NCBI RefSeq assembly: GCF_001704115.1
Contig: NZ_CP016895.1
Location: 1,984,001 to 2,048,000, forward strand
Direction of reading: 5' to 3'
Source of the DNA: Acinetobacter larvae
Lineage (GTDB): Bacteria; Pseudomonadota; Gammaproteobacteria; Pseudomonadales; Moraxellaceae
Length of the DNA: 64,000 nucleotides
Shown here: piece after piece, positions 1 to 7,404 of the stretch
How the letters are laid out: the number at the start of each line of letters is the position of its first letter
How positions within the stretch are numbered: position 1 is the stretch's first letter
The notes under the pieces: generated by a model
What the model was told of the DNA's origin: nothing
The model's database searches: none
What the model saw: the letters and a program-made list of their open reading frames with translations, nothing else
Made by a program: the position numbers and the translations under genes

Positions 1-429
1 GATGAACCTGAAATAAGTTTACACCCAGAATGGCAAATGGATTTCATAATACAACTTCAAGAGTTATTTTTAGACTATAAAGGTTGTCACTTCATAATTG
101 CAACACATTCACCTCAAATTGTTTCGGGTCTTAGTTCAGAATCAGGATATATTATTGACTTGGAAAAAAATATTACATTTTCAAAAGAAGAATATTCAAA
201 AAAATCTGCTGATTTTCAGTTGGCAAAGATATTTAATTCACCAGGATATAATAATGAATATTTAATTAGAGTAGCGTTAACCATCTTATCTAAAATTTCA
301 AAAAAAATAGAGCTCAACGAATTAGATACAGAGAATCTTAATCTTTTAAATAGTATATTATGTGATTTACCTACAGATGATCCTGTATCATTTCTTATTG
401 AGCAAATAAATGCATTGGTGAAACTATAA
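1..429 (+). CDS. AAA ATPase C-terminal part (PtuA/OLD-like), 5' truncated
   Basis: The reading frame is open from base 1 and ends with TAA, so only the last 142 residues are in the window. It begins with a Walker-B-like DEPE followed by ISLHPEWQ. About 25 residues later comes an ATHSPQIV stretch, the switch-histidine region typical of SMC/RecF/OLD-like ATPases. The rest is a hydrophilic tail. One base separates its stop from the start of an HNH nuclease gene, so the two are almost certainly co-transcribed. An ATPase of this class with an HNH partner is the layout of Septu (PtuA-PtuB) anti-phage systems and of some retron effector modules. The ATPase type is clear. The Septu assignment is inference, because the Walker A part lies outside the window. 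Confidence 0.8.
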   Translation, partial: DEPEISLHPEWQMDFIIQLQELFLDYKGCHFIIATHSPQIVSGLSSESGYIIDLEKNITFSKEEYSKKSADFQLAKIFNSPGYNNEYLIRVALTILSKISKKIELNELDTENLNLLNSILCDLPTDDPVSFLIEQINALVKL

Positions 430-430
430 T

Positions 431-1087
431 ATGAAATATTACAATTATACCAATGAGGAGCAATCAATTATTGATACTTATGATATGGTTGATCATAATT
501 TTTGGTCAATTAAGGTAAAAGAGCTTGCTCCATTACGTTTAAATTTAAGAAATCATTATTTAGCCCAACAAAAAAATCGATGCTGTTATTGTAAAATGCT
601 TAAGCAAGAAAAGCATGGTTGTACTTGGGATGTTGAGCACATTGTACCAAAAGCATTATTTCCATCATTTTTATTTGAAAAACAAAATCTCAGTCTTTCA
701 TGTAAGGAATGTAATGATGAAAAATCAGATAAATCTGTTTTTTCCAATCACTCATACAAATATAAGAAATATCCTAAGGAATCAGATAAATATTCTATTA
801 TTCATCCTCATTTTGATAAGTATAGTGAGCATATGCGTATTCTTCAGAGCCCAAGTGGTAAAATCATGCATATTCCTATTACGAATAAAGGTAAAACCGT
901 TTTTAATCACTGTAATTTACTTCGTTTCACTATGCAGTTTTATGATGCAGAAGAGATAAATGAAGAATTACTTATTTCCTTTTCAGATTATATTGATTCT
1001 CACTCAAGTCTATCTCATGAAAGTGCTAAAGCATTTTTCGTGGCAGCACTACCCCGAAATTTACCGCCAAAATATTTGGATTGCTAA
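431..1087 (+). CDS. HNH endonuclease (PtuB-like)
   Basis: A 218-residue protein with an HNH/zinc-finger layout: a CCYCK knuckle at residues 51-55, a WDVEHIVPK motif with the catalytic His near residue 70, and a second knuckle SCKECNDEKSDK around residues 90-101. This matches HNH nucleases of the McrA/PtuB sort, which bind zinc through two CxxC-type pairs. Its ATG lies 2 nt after the stop of the upstream ATPase (TAATATG), a tight translational link. In Septu the HNH protein is the DNA-cleaving partner of the ATPase. No methylase or specificity gene follows. AT content is high, as in the rest of this accessory block. The nuclease family is secure; the defence role is inferred from the pairing. 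Confidence 0.8.
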   Translation: MKYYNYTNEEQSIIDTYDMVDHNFWSIKVKELAPLRLNLRNHYLAQQKNRCCYCKMLKQEKHGCTWDVEHIVPKALFPSFLFEKQNLSLSCKECNDEKSDKSVFSNHSYKYKKYPKESDKYSIIHPHFDKYSEHMRILQSPSGKIMHIPITNKGKTVFNHCNLLRFTMQFYDAEEINEELLISFSDYIDSHSSLSHESAKAFFVAALPRNLPPKYLDC

Positions 1088-1224
1088 TTTTCATAATCAC
1101 TTATATTAATAAAATTTTAAGTATTCGCTGAATACAATAGTGGTTCAAAAATTTGAACAGTACATATAAAGTGATAAGCTACTCTCTAAATGATGTAGGA
1201 AACATCAGAATTTGGAGCATTTCA

Positions 1225-1282
1225 AGCAAATGTCCACAATCCCAATATTTTCTGCTTTTGCGTTTGAGGTGAGGCACGAACC
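1225..1282. repeat. 58-bp direct repeat, copy 1
   Basis: It matches 2824-2881 at 52 of 58 positions. The two copies flank the GIY-YIG-like gene. Read on the minus strand both are open and would encode the same peptide apart from a Cys/Ser and a Lys/Arg change; four of the six differences are synonymous in that frame. The origin was not recognised. Confidence 0.75.
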
Positions 1283-1378
1283 TAATTTTTGGGCGATAGC
1301 CACCATAGATTCATGCGAGTTTGACAGTGCATAATCAATTGTTTGCTGTTTAGATTCTGGACTAAAGCGTTTAGCCAT
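1281..1378 (-). pseudogene. IS3-family OrfA N-terminal fragment
   Basis: The minus strand has GGAGATGTAAAA leading into an ATG and then about 32 codons reading MAKRFSPESKQQ...IAQKLG. This is the start of the helix-turn-helix OrfA of an IS3-group element. The frame then runs directly into the 58-bp repeat copy at 1225-1282, and no OrfB follows, so this is a deletion remnant. The sequence upstream of the ATG (TGTCC near 1432 on the plus strand, followed by ACTATTTTGG) may be the old IS terminus. Confidence 0.65.
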
Positions 1379-1666
1379 TTTTACATCTCCAAAGTACGTT
1401 ACGTTATCTTTAGAGGGACAGCATGTCCACTATTTTGGCTAGGATCATGGCATGCAGAATTTACAAAAAGATCTACCTAATATCCAAATATAAAACCCTG
1501 ATGAATTATATGTAGATTACCCATAATAATCATCAGAAATAATTTTAAATTTTATAATGGTATACTTAATAAAAAATTAATAAAAGTTAATATTTTAAAC
1601 TTCAATAAATACTAGTAACAAATACTCACCAAATAATGATTTTAAAATAAATAATTATGTTTAATA

Positions 1667-2704
1667 ATGAAGAATTTAAACTATACAAGCAATTTAATTA
1701 TGAATAAAAGTTACATGACAAATTTTGGTATTGAGACAGGTAATGATAATTTTATTTTCATTACTTCTCACTCTTTAGATCATAAGTTTCCAGAAATTTA
1801 CGATAAAAAAATAGATGAATGCCATATTTATTGTGTTGTCGACTGTCCAAGAATATCTTTTATTCCTGATTCTCTTGAATATGAAATTTTAGATAATACA
1901 ATCACATATATCGTGTCTTTAGAATATAGAGTTAATGGAAAGAAGAAAATAGTTCATTTTAAAGATGAATTAGAAATCGAATCAAATATAAAAAAAGTGA
2001 AAATTGATAAATACCCTCATTCAGATATTCTCTTGTTAGATGCTAATGATAATATAGTCATGTCTTGTACTGCCTTAAAGCTGGCATATATAAGTGGTAT
2101 GCAGGATGTTATTTCAATGAAAGTACTGTATATCGGTAAGAGCACAGGAATTAAGCAAAAGAAAAATGCATTAGAACGAGTAAAAAAACATAGTACATTA
2201 CAGAAAATTCTAGCTGATAGAAATGCAAAGTACCCTGATCGTTCAGTATTAATTGGACTATTTAATTTTAGCCCAGTACGTTTATATTCATTTGTAGATG
2301 GAATGGATCAGTCTAAAATATTTGACGATGAGGATTTTTTTAGATTGACTCGCATAAGTAATTTTAAGTTATCTTTAGAACAGAAAACTGCAATTATTGA
2401 GGCTGCTTTGATTCGATATTTTGAACCTGAATATAATGAAAAATTAAAAAAAGATCTACCTGCAAAGAAATCTAAAATACTAGCTGAATGTTACACATTT
2501 GATATTAGCGCAATACTTATAAAACTCTGGACTGCCGATGAAAATACACCAAACTTAAATTATTACTTATATTCGGATAAAGTTACTCGGAAAACAAAAC
2601 ATAATATTTCTATTGAACTAATAGATCCTGAAATAAGAAAAGGTTTTTTTTCAATTGGTGGTGAAGATTGGGCACCTGAAGGAACTATTCGCAGAAATAG
2701 ATAA
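1667..2704 (+). CDS. GIY-YIG-like nuclease-domain protein, unknown role
   Basis: A 345-residue protein not recognised as a named family. Residues 153-159 read VLYIGKS, followed by a basic stretch with R171 and H175 (ERVKKHSTLQK). Around residues 245-258 comes EAALIRYFEPEYNE. This order (Tyr/Gly strand, Arg helix, Glu-containing helix, then a terminal Asn) resembles the GIY-YIG nuclease fold, with E245 as the likely metal-binding residue. The first 150 residues look like an all-beta domain and the last 80 are unassigned. The start is uncertain: no good ribosome site precedes the first ATG, and ATGs at 1700 or 1715 are possible. It stands alone, AT-rich, between two copies of a 58-bp repeat, next to a Septu-like pair. 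A defence role is plausible but unproven. Confidence 0.55.
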   Translation: MKNLNYTSNLIMNKSYMTNFGIETGNDNFIFITSHSLDHKFPEIYDKKIDECHIYCVVDCPRISFIPDSLEYEILDNTITYIVSLEYRVNGKKKIVHFKDELEIESNIKKVKIDKYPHSDILLLDANDNIVMSCTALKLAYISGMQDVISMKVLYIGKSTGIKQKKNALERVKKHSTLQKILADRNAKYPDRSVLIGLFNFSPVRLYSFVDGMDQSKIFDDEDFFRLTRISNFKLSLEQKTAIIEAALIRYFEPEYNEKLKKDLPAKKSKILAECYTFDISAILIKLWTADENTPNLNYYLYSDKVTRKTKHNISIELIDPEIRKGFFSIGGEDWAPEGTIRRNR

Positions 2705-2823
2705 CTCTTTAGTGTGAACTAGTACAACTTGAAATTGTCTGCAACTTCAACTTAAGAAGCATTCAGTGTATATATTCAGACTTATTTTGACAGATACTCT
2801 TTTTACATCCATAGCCATTTCCC

Positions 2824-2881
2824 AGCAAATGTCCACAATCCCGATATTTTCCGCTCTCGCATTTGAGGTGAGGCTCGAACC
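2824..2881. repeat. 58-bp direct repeat, copy 2, with hairpin
   Basis: This is the second copy of the repeat at 1225-1282 (52/58 identical). Here it can also fold: AATCCCGATATTTTC inside the repeat pairs with GAAGATATTGGGATT just downstream (13 of 15 positions), leaving a loop of about 30 bases. Copy 1 lacks the downstream arm. Confidence 0.7.
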
Positions 2882-3442
2882 GAAGATATTGGGATTCTGC
2901 ACAATGTTGCAGCATTACAGTGGGGGGATTTTTTTGTGATTGGCAAAATCTGTGCTTGTATTCAGTGGCATCAGCTTGTGAGAAAACTATAGGGGGAGTT
3001 TTGTTATTTTTGAGAAAATTCTTATGTGTGATCTGATCTGTGATGACGGGTATTCGATACAGTTACCTCATATAATAGCATGTAGTTGACGATTCTTAGC
3101 TATCAAAACAAGGGGTTGCAGTCCAACGCTTTGTCTACAAAGCAAGCATGGTCTCTGCGGTCTATAAAAAACTTCTTGTATTTCTGGGGTCTATCTTTGC
3201 TGTCCAGTAGTAGACCGCGGTCTTTTTGCGGTTTTCGTAAGCTTTTCGCACAAAAAACAGCTTATTATTCTTATACCTAGCAAAACTTACATTTGGCTCA
3301 TATGTACTGTGGAAGAGTCAAAAACCTTAGTTTTCTTACACTTGCAAATTTATCCGCGGTCTCCTTGATTTTATTCGTTACGACCATCCCATATGAATGT
3401 AAGACATTGTTTTATATAGTAAAATAATTAAAACTTATCTCC

Positions 3443-3488
3443 ACTCATAATCCGTTGGTCCCCTGTTCAAGTCAGGGTGGGCCCACCA
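3443..3488 (+). other. 3' half of a tRNA-Met-like gene (att scar)
   Basis: The sequence runs from an anticodon loop CTCATAA (anticodon CAT), through the anticodon 3' stem TCCGT, a TGGTC variable loop and a perfect T-arm (CCCTG, TTCAAGT, CAGGG), to an acceptor 3' strand TGGGCCC, discriminator A and an encoded CCA. The 5' half is missing: the preceding bases do not form an anticodon 5' stem, D-arm or acceptor. A free-standing tRNA 3' half is the standard product of integrase-mediated insertion into a tRNA gene. The full copy should lie outside this window. Confidence 0.75.
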
Positions 3489-3544
3489 TATATATCAAGG
3501 ACTTACGTTAAAATACGGAAAGTTCTTTTTTGTTTCTGCTTTCC

Positions 3545-3565
3545 ATGTAAGCACTATGTAAGCAC
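3545..3565. repeat. Tandem 10-bp direct repeats, possible integrase arm sites
   Basis: ATGTAAGCAC occurs twice, separated by one base, about 57 bp after the tRNA 3' half. Short direct repeats in this position are typical of arm-type binding sites of tyrosine integrases beside an att core. No integrase gene remains here, so this is inference from spacing. Confidence 0.4.
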
Positions 3566-3605
3566 ACAAAATAAATCCTAAAAAACCCACTAACACCCTC
3601 TTTGT

Positions 3606-3926
3606 CTAATCTACTGACCACCCATCACTTAATCGCCGCGCATCAGCTGCGTGTCCGTCAGCCGCTTCTGCCACTGTTCGATATTTAGCGATGCACGCTT
3701 TGAGTACGCCTGCGCTGGTATCAATGTATTCAGTGATGGTTTTGGTGGTAGCTGTGGGCACACGGTGCTGGGCTTCACTGAGTTGCTTTGACAAGCTATC
3801 TGCAGCAAGATCAGCGGCGCGAACATCAACAGTAATTTGTTTGATTTGAGCATTGTAGTTTCTCACCGCATCTAAAAGTTTCTGCATTATTAGCTTTTCT
3901 TGGATCAGGGCATCTGCTTGGACCAA
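3606..3926 (-). CDS. Rz-like inner spanin remnant (phage lysis)
   Basis: A 106-codon frame from TTG, rich in Ala, Gln and Lys and likely mostly helical. It fits the periplasmic coiled-coil part of an Rz-type i-spanin, which links inner and outer membranes during phage lysis. The call rests mainly on the lipoprotein gene nested inside it in another frame, the classical Rz/Rz1 arrangement. The N-terminal membrane anchor expected in Rz is absent: an in-frame stop lies a few codons upstream. A short ATG-led frame (MSKLLLATTMAQ) in another phase precedes it, so a frameshift is likely. It is probably a non-functional relic of a prophage. Confidence 0.5.
   Translation of the reverse strand: MVQADALIQEKLIMQKLLDAVRNYNAQIKQITVDVRAADLAADSLSKQLSEAQHRVPTATTKTITEYIDTSAGVLKACIAKYRTVAEAADGHAADARRLSDGWSVD
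3629..3853 (-). CDS. Rz1-like outer-membrane spanin lipoprotein, nested
   Basis: A 74-residue protein wholly inside the Rz-like gene in a different frame. It has a lipoprotein signal: MLKSNKLLL, a hydrophobic run, then the lipobox LQIAC with the lipidated Cys at about residue 21. After the signal comes a Pro-rich piece (CPQLPPKPSLNTL), the hallmark of Rz1-type o-spanins. In phage lysis, o-spanin and i-spanin bridge the periplasm and fuse the membranes. Unlike its partner it looks intact. The nested layout plus lipobox plus Pro-rich stretch make this a solid call for a small gene, although its expression is unlikely without the rest of the prophage. Confidence 0.65.
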   Translation of the reverse strand: MLKSNKLLLMFAPLILLQIACQSNSVKPSTVCPQLPPKPSLNTLIPAQAYSKRASLNIEQWQKRLTDTQLMRGD

Positions 3927-4028
3927 GTAGTTTGTGCCATGGTTGTAGCTAAGAGTAATTTACTCATATATTCATTTTCTCCAGACATAAAAAAGACGCC
4001 TAAAGCGCCATGTTCCATGTCTATTTAC

Positions 4029-4118
4029 TTAAATGTTATAAGAGATTTCTACATTGCCCTGAGCGTCCGTATCATGCATAAACAAGGCATTCTTCAGCTC
4101 AATTGTATTGTTTGGCAT
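4029..4118 (-). CDS. Small possible prophage ORF, 29 residues
   Basis: ATG at 4116-4118 (minus strand) opens a 29-codon frame beginning MPNNTIELKN and containing MHDTDAQGN. It sits upstream of the Rz-like gene, where a prophage late region would be expected. The composition looks coding but the family was not recognised. It may be the tail of a broken gene. Confidence 0.2.
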   Translation of the reverse strand: MPNNTIELKNALFMHDTDAQGNVEISYNI

Positions 4119-4153
4119 CAGCCACTGCTTCAATTCCACCAATAGGCTTAAGA

Positions 4154-4384
4154 TCAGCACCTGCATAATGCCCTCTTCTGGTGTCGCTGCTGCGCACCCA
4201 TACCATTGACAGCGGATAGTGTTGAATATGAACGAATAATTAAGCCGTGAACGGTTTCGTCATCTGCAACCAATGACTCAAATCCATTCGCCATCAATTT
4301 CCCCAAAATCCCGAATGCGCCAAATTTTCCTTTGGCAATATGAGCTTCAATGATTGAATGCAATTTACGACCTATACGCATCAC
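4154..4384 (-). pseudogene. Possible prophage gene fragment, unrecognised
   Basis: A 76-codon frame beginning MMRIGRKLHSIIEAHIAKG and continuing GAFGILGKLMANG, followed by a degraded Arg/Gln-rich end. After its stop another frame reads GADLKPIGGIEAVADAKQ, which could be the continuation after a frameshift. Its place beside the spanin relic suggests another prophage fragment. No function can be given. Confidence 0.25.
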
Positions 4385-4459
4385 CGAAAAAGATGTGTTC
4401 TGGTACTCGTCTTACGTAAAAAATAAAGTTGAAGAGCATAAACCCAAATCTGATATAGT

Positions 4460-4490
4460 AGCCCACATCTAGTGGGCTATATTTTACCTA
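4460..4490 (+). terminator. Hairpin between prophage relic and rluE
   Basis: AGCCCAC ... GTGGGCT forms a 7-bp GC-rich stem with a short loop (ATCTA), followed by ATTTT. It could terminate transcription leaving the accessory region before the core gene that follows. Confidence 0.5.
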
Positions 4491-4567
4491 TCACATCCAA
4501 AACGGGCATCGCAACGGGTAACGTACCAATCCATATATTTTTAGTTATTACTTATCAGAGATTTAAA

Positions 4568-5356
4568 GTGAAAGTCGTCGTTCTCAACAAACCTTTTAAT
4601 GTGCTTTCTCAGTTTCGTGAGGATGAAAGTCACCTCACCGTATCGCACTATGTACAAGATCCAAGTCTCCGTATTGCAGGTCGTTTGGATATGGACTCAG
4701 AAGGTTTAATTTTTTTGACCGATCATGGCGGTCTTAACCAATTCATCACCCAGCCGAGCAATAAAAAATATAAAACGTACTATGCACAAGTTGATGGCGA
4801 TATCGATGAACAATCAATTGCAAAATTACGTCAAGGTATCGAATTGAATGATGGTATAACCTTGCCTGCCCAAGTTGAAAAAGTTGCCGAACCAACTTGG
4901 CTTTGGGAACGCCAACCGCCGGTACGTTACCGTGCCAATATTCCAACCTCTTGGATTGAAATTCAAATTTGTGAAGGTCGTAATCGTCAAGTTCGCCGTA
5001 TGACTGCTGCAGTAGGTTTCCCAACGCTACGACTGATTCGCACACGCATTGGTTCCCTTGATTTGGTTCAACTCAATTTACAACCTGGTGAACAGCTCGA
5101 AATAGAACCTTTGCTTTATCCAGACTTTAAAGACTTACCTGCAGATAAGCCTTATACACCGCGTTCGTATGTTAAAAAAGCCGATGCATCCACCAGTCCA
5201 AACAAAGGCAAAAGTTCAGCACATAAAAATAATAAAAAGAAATCTGGTGGTACACCACGTATTTGGCAAATGGAGGAAGATCAAAAGCCACGTCGTAAAA
5301 CCAATGGTACGACACGCCCCAATACCAAAAATCGTGGTCGTCGACAACGTAGCTAA
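4568..5356 (+). CDS. rluE: RluE-like 23S rRNA pseudouridine synthase
   Basis: A 262-residue RsuA/RluE-family enzyme. The catalytic Asp is in GRLDMDSEGL near residue 40, and RNRQVRRMTAAVGFPTLRLIR is the conserved C-terminal motif of this family. There is no S4 domain, as in RluE, which modifies one uridine of 23S rRNA. The GTG at 4568 (KVVVLNKPFN follows) is preferred over an ATG at 4472 because family members begin at this strand; the extra 32 residues would be unrelated. The C-terminal 80 residues are a low-complexity basic tail (Lys, Asn, Arg, Gly), absent from the short E. coli enzyme and probably an RNA-binding extension. A terminator follows. Confidence 0.8.
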   Translation: MKVVVLNKPFNVLSQFREDESHLTVSHYVQDPSLRIAGRLDMDSEGLIFLTDHGGLNQFITQPSNKKYKTYYAQVDGDIDEQSIAKLRQGIELNDGITLPAQVEKVAEPTWLWERQPPVRYRANIPTSWIEIQICEGRNRQVRRMTAAVGFPTLRLIRTRIGSLDLVQLNLQPGEQLEIEPLLYPDFKDLPADKPYTPRSYVKKADASTSPNKGKSSAHKNNKKKSGGTPRIWQMEEDQKPRRKTNGTTRPNTKNRGRRQRS

Positions 5357-5392
5357 GATAAAACGCTTAATTCATACAGCTTAATCTGTCTA

Positions 5393-5426
5393 AAACCGTT
5401 AATCTTTTCAAATTAGCGGTTTTTCA
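5393..5426 (+). terminator. Terminator after rluE
   Basis: AAACCGTTAA and TTAGCGGTTT pair (one G-T wobble) around a 10-base loop and are followed by a short T-run. It can also work on the opposite strand for the convergent helicase gene. Confidence 0.75.
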
Positions 5427-5505
5427 GTATTCATTGGTGTCGTTTGAGCTAACTTATACTTCAGAAAAATGCATACTAAACAAATATTTAATGATATCAA
5501 CAGTC

Positions 5506-6657
5506 CTAACAATAACCTTCTAAGCGTGTCAGTGGTAGTTTTTGACCAATGGCTTTTTCAATTCCAGACAAATAGAAAGCATCATCTTCAGATAGAAAAC
5601 TGATGCTCACACCACGGCTTCCTGCACGTCCAGTACGACCAATACGATGTACATAATCGTCAGACTGTTCAGGTAAGGTAAAATTAATCACATGTGATAC
5701 ACCATCAACATGAATACCGCGCCCAGCAACATCAGTAGCAATCATGATGTTGTGTTTACCATTTTTAAATTGATCGAGCATTTTTAAACGACGATCTTGG
5801 GCAATTTCACCAGATAACATCACAACTTTGTAATCATCACGTTTGAGATGATCATAAAGTTTACGCACCTGATCGCGGCGATTGGCGAAGATCATGACTT
5901 TTTCAATCGGCTCATCTCTTAAAATTTCACGCAATAATTTATACTTATCTTTATTAGCAACCATATACACCCGCTGTTCTACATCGGTATTGGTTTTCTT
6001 TTCCGGTTCAATTTCTACCGTAACTGGCTCATATAACCATTGTCTCACTAAGTTGAGCACATCATAACTAAAGGTTGCTGAGAACATTAGGGTCTGACGC
6101 TGCTCTTTTTTCGGCGCATAACGCACGATCCGTTTTACTGAGGGAATAAAACCCATGTCCAATAGTCGATCAGCTTCATCAATGACCAAGAACTCGATTT
6201 GATCTAACCAAACTTCACGCTGCTCAATAAAATCAATTAAACGCCCTGGCGTGGCAACCAATATATCTATAAAATTTTGATCGAGTTGTTTGCGCTGTTT
6301 ATCAAAGTCAACACCACCCACCAAAGGCATCACATTGAGATTACTAAAACGTGTTAACTCGCGCGCATCACTTTCAATTTGAATCGCCAGTTCACGGGTC
6401 GGTGCTAAGATAACTGCACGTGGCTCACCGCGATAACGTTGTTCTGTAATGGGATGATTGAGCAGATCATTAATCACACTAATCAAAAAAGCGGCAGTCT
6501 TACCCGTTCCAGTCTGCGCACGACCAATCGCATCATGACCAGCCAAGGTATACTTGAGCACTTTTTGTTGAATTGGGGTCATTTCTTTAAACCCTAAAGC
6601 ATCGATCGCTTGTTTTAATTGCGGATGTAAATTAAGGGTTTGGAAGTTGGATGACAT
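5506..6657 (-). CDS. rhlB: DEAD-box ATP-dependent RNA helicase (RhlB-like)
   Basis: A 383-residue helicase with the family motifs in order: Q-motif (F...MTPIQ), motif I AQTGTGKT, Ia PTRELAIQ, Ib TPGRL, II DEAD, III SAT, IV FANRRDQ, V TDVAGRGI and VI HRIGRTGR. RhlB and RhlE helicases unwind short RNA duplexes in RNA decay and ribosome biogenesis. The C-terminus is short and lacks the long basic tail of RhlE, favouring RhlB. The ATG start is supported by the N-terminal FQTLNLHPQL. It is monocistronic, convergent with rluE. Confidence 0.85.
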   Translation of the reverse strand: MSSNFQTLNLHPQLKQAIDALGFKEMTPIQQKVLKYTLAGHDAIGRAQTGTGKTAAFLISVINDLLNHPITEQRYRGEPRAVILAPTRELAIQIESDARELTRFSNLNVMPLVGGVDFDKQRKQLDQNFIDILVATPGRLIDFIEQREVWLDQIEFLVIDEADRLLDMGFIPSVKRIVRYAPKKEQRQTLMFSATFSYDVLNLVRQWLYEPVTVEIEPEKKTNTDVEQRVYMVANKDKYKLLREILRDEPIEKVMIFANRRDQVRKLYDHLKRDDYKVVMLSGEIAQDRRLKMLDQFKNGKHNIMIATDVAGRGIHVDGVSHVINFTLPEQSDDYVHRIGRTGRAGSRGVSISFLSEDDAFYLSGIEKAIGQKLPLTRLEGYC

Positions 6658-6726
6658 ATATCTGCACTCTACACAAACTAACAGGAATAAACGGAACCAT
6701 TATAAACAAATGATAGAAACAAAAAA

Positions 6727-6754
6727 CGCCCCAATTCATTAAAATTGGAGCGTC
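6727..6754 (-). terminator. Terminator after the cold-shock gene
   Basis: ACGCCCCAATT and AATTGGAGCGT form an 11-position stem (one mismatch) with a small loop. On the minus strand it is followed by a T-rich run. It lies 24 bp past the cold-shock stop. Confidence 0.75.
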
Positions 6755-6777
6755 ATCGTTTTCTTATAGAGTCGGTT

Positions 6778-6990
6778 TTAGTCTAACGGCTGAACTTCTT
6801 CAGCTTGAAAGCCTTTTTGACCTTGTACAACACTGAACTCTACGCGTTGACCATCACGAAGTGAACGATGACCGTCACCTAAGATAGCACGAAAGTGAAC
6901 AAATACATCATCACCACCGCTGCGTTGAATAAAGCCAAAACCTTTTGTGTCATTAAACCATTTCACTACGCCTTGTTCGCGAGCTGTCAT
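6778..6990 (-). CDS. CspA-family cold-shock protein
   Basis: A 70-residue single OB-fold protein with RNP1 KGFGFIQ (about residues 16-22) and RNP2 VFVHF (about residues 29-33). These aromatic patches bind single-stranded RNA and DNA, and Csp proteins act as RNA chaperones. GAGGATTAACTT precedes the ATG, giving a plausible ribosome site. The long 414-bp gap upstream, shared with tusA, leaves room for an extended leader of the kind seen in cold-inducible csp genes. Which csp paralogue it is cannot be told. Confidence 0.92.
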   Translation of the reverse strand: MTAREQGVVKWFNDTKGFGFIQRSGGDDVFVHFRAILGDGHRSLRDGQRVEFSVVQGQKGFQAEEVQPLD

Positions 6991-7404
6991 AAGTTAATCC
7001 TCAGTTATTTTAGATAAAGGGACCATCCGGTGTTGCAAACAGCAGAGCAAACAAGTGTTTAAAATATTTTTGTATTTCAAAGCTTGTAATCATTCTGTTA
7101 AAACTATCAACAAATTTCCCGGTTACATCCATTAAGTATTCGGTTTTTAAAACAATTCAAAAGATTATCCTAAAATCCAAGTACACATCGATGTTACCAT
7201 GGGGTGCGTGCAAATAATAGAAATTTTTAAATAAATTTTTATTAAAAGTTTATTTAAGCTTACTTAAATATCATTACTCACTTTTTAGAACAGTCATTCG
7301 TGGTTTTTTCTGCATTGCCCCATCGCTCTCACGGGCTTTTGCGCTATACTATTGTGCTAATTAACACTGCAATTTTTTTTGATATAAGGTAGTATCATTT
7401 CTAC
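6991..7404. promoter_or_regulatory. Divergent csp / tusA intergenic region
   Basis: A 414-bp AT-rich gap between two divergent genes. For the plus-strand gene, TATACT at 7345-7350 is a good -10 candidate. The part nearest csp would be its 5' leader. No gene or stable hairpin stands out. Confidence 0.4.

Larger units (their letters stand above)
1088..1666. other. Non-coding stretch with IS scrap and repeat copy
   Basis: About 580 bases between the HNH gene and the GIY-YIG-like gene. It contains one copy of a 58-bp repeat (1225-1282), a fragment of an IS3-family orfA on the minus strand (1281-1378) with what looks like the upstream IS end (around 1415-1441), and a very AT-rich tract (about 1490-1660) that probably holds the promoter of the next gene. 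No intact gene was seen. Confidence 0.6.
2705..3605. other. Non-coding accessory DNA with repeat and att scar
   Basis: Nine hundred bases without a convincing gene. It contains repeat copy 2 (2824-2881) with a hairpin, a tRNA 3' half (3443-3488), and two perfect 10-bp direct repeats ATGTAAGCAC at 3545-3554 and 3556-3565. The motif GCGGTCT recurs near 3157, 3215 and 3355. A 64-codon ORF at 3086-3280 has no recognisable features and was not called. Confidence 0.6.

Noticed and set aside
2824..2900. XerC/XerD dif-like site in the 58-bp repeat
   Set aside because: No 11-6-11 dif core was recognised. The hairpin exists only in copy 2.
3086..3280. 64-codon ORF in the accessory gap
   Set aside because: No ribosome site, odd composition and no recognisable domain. 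It overlaps a stretch with GCGGTCT repeats.
3431..3500. A functional tRNA gene
   Set aside because: Only the 3' half is present. The sequence before it forms neither an anticodon 5' stem, a D-arm nor an acceptor 5' strand.
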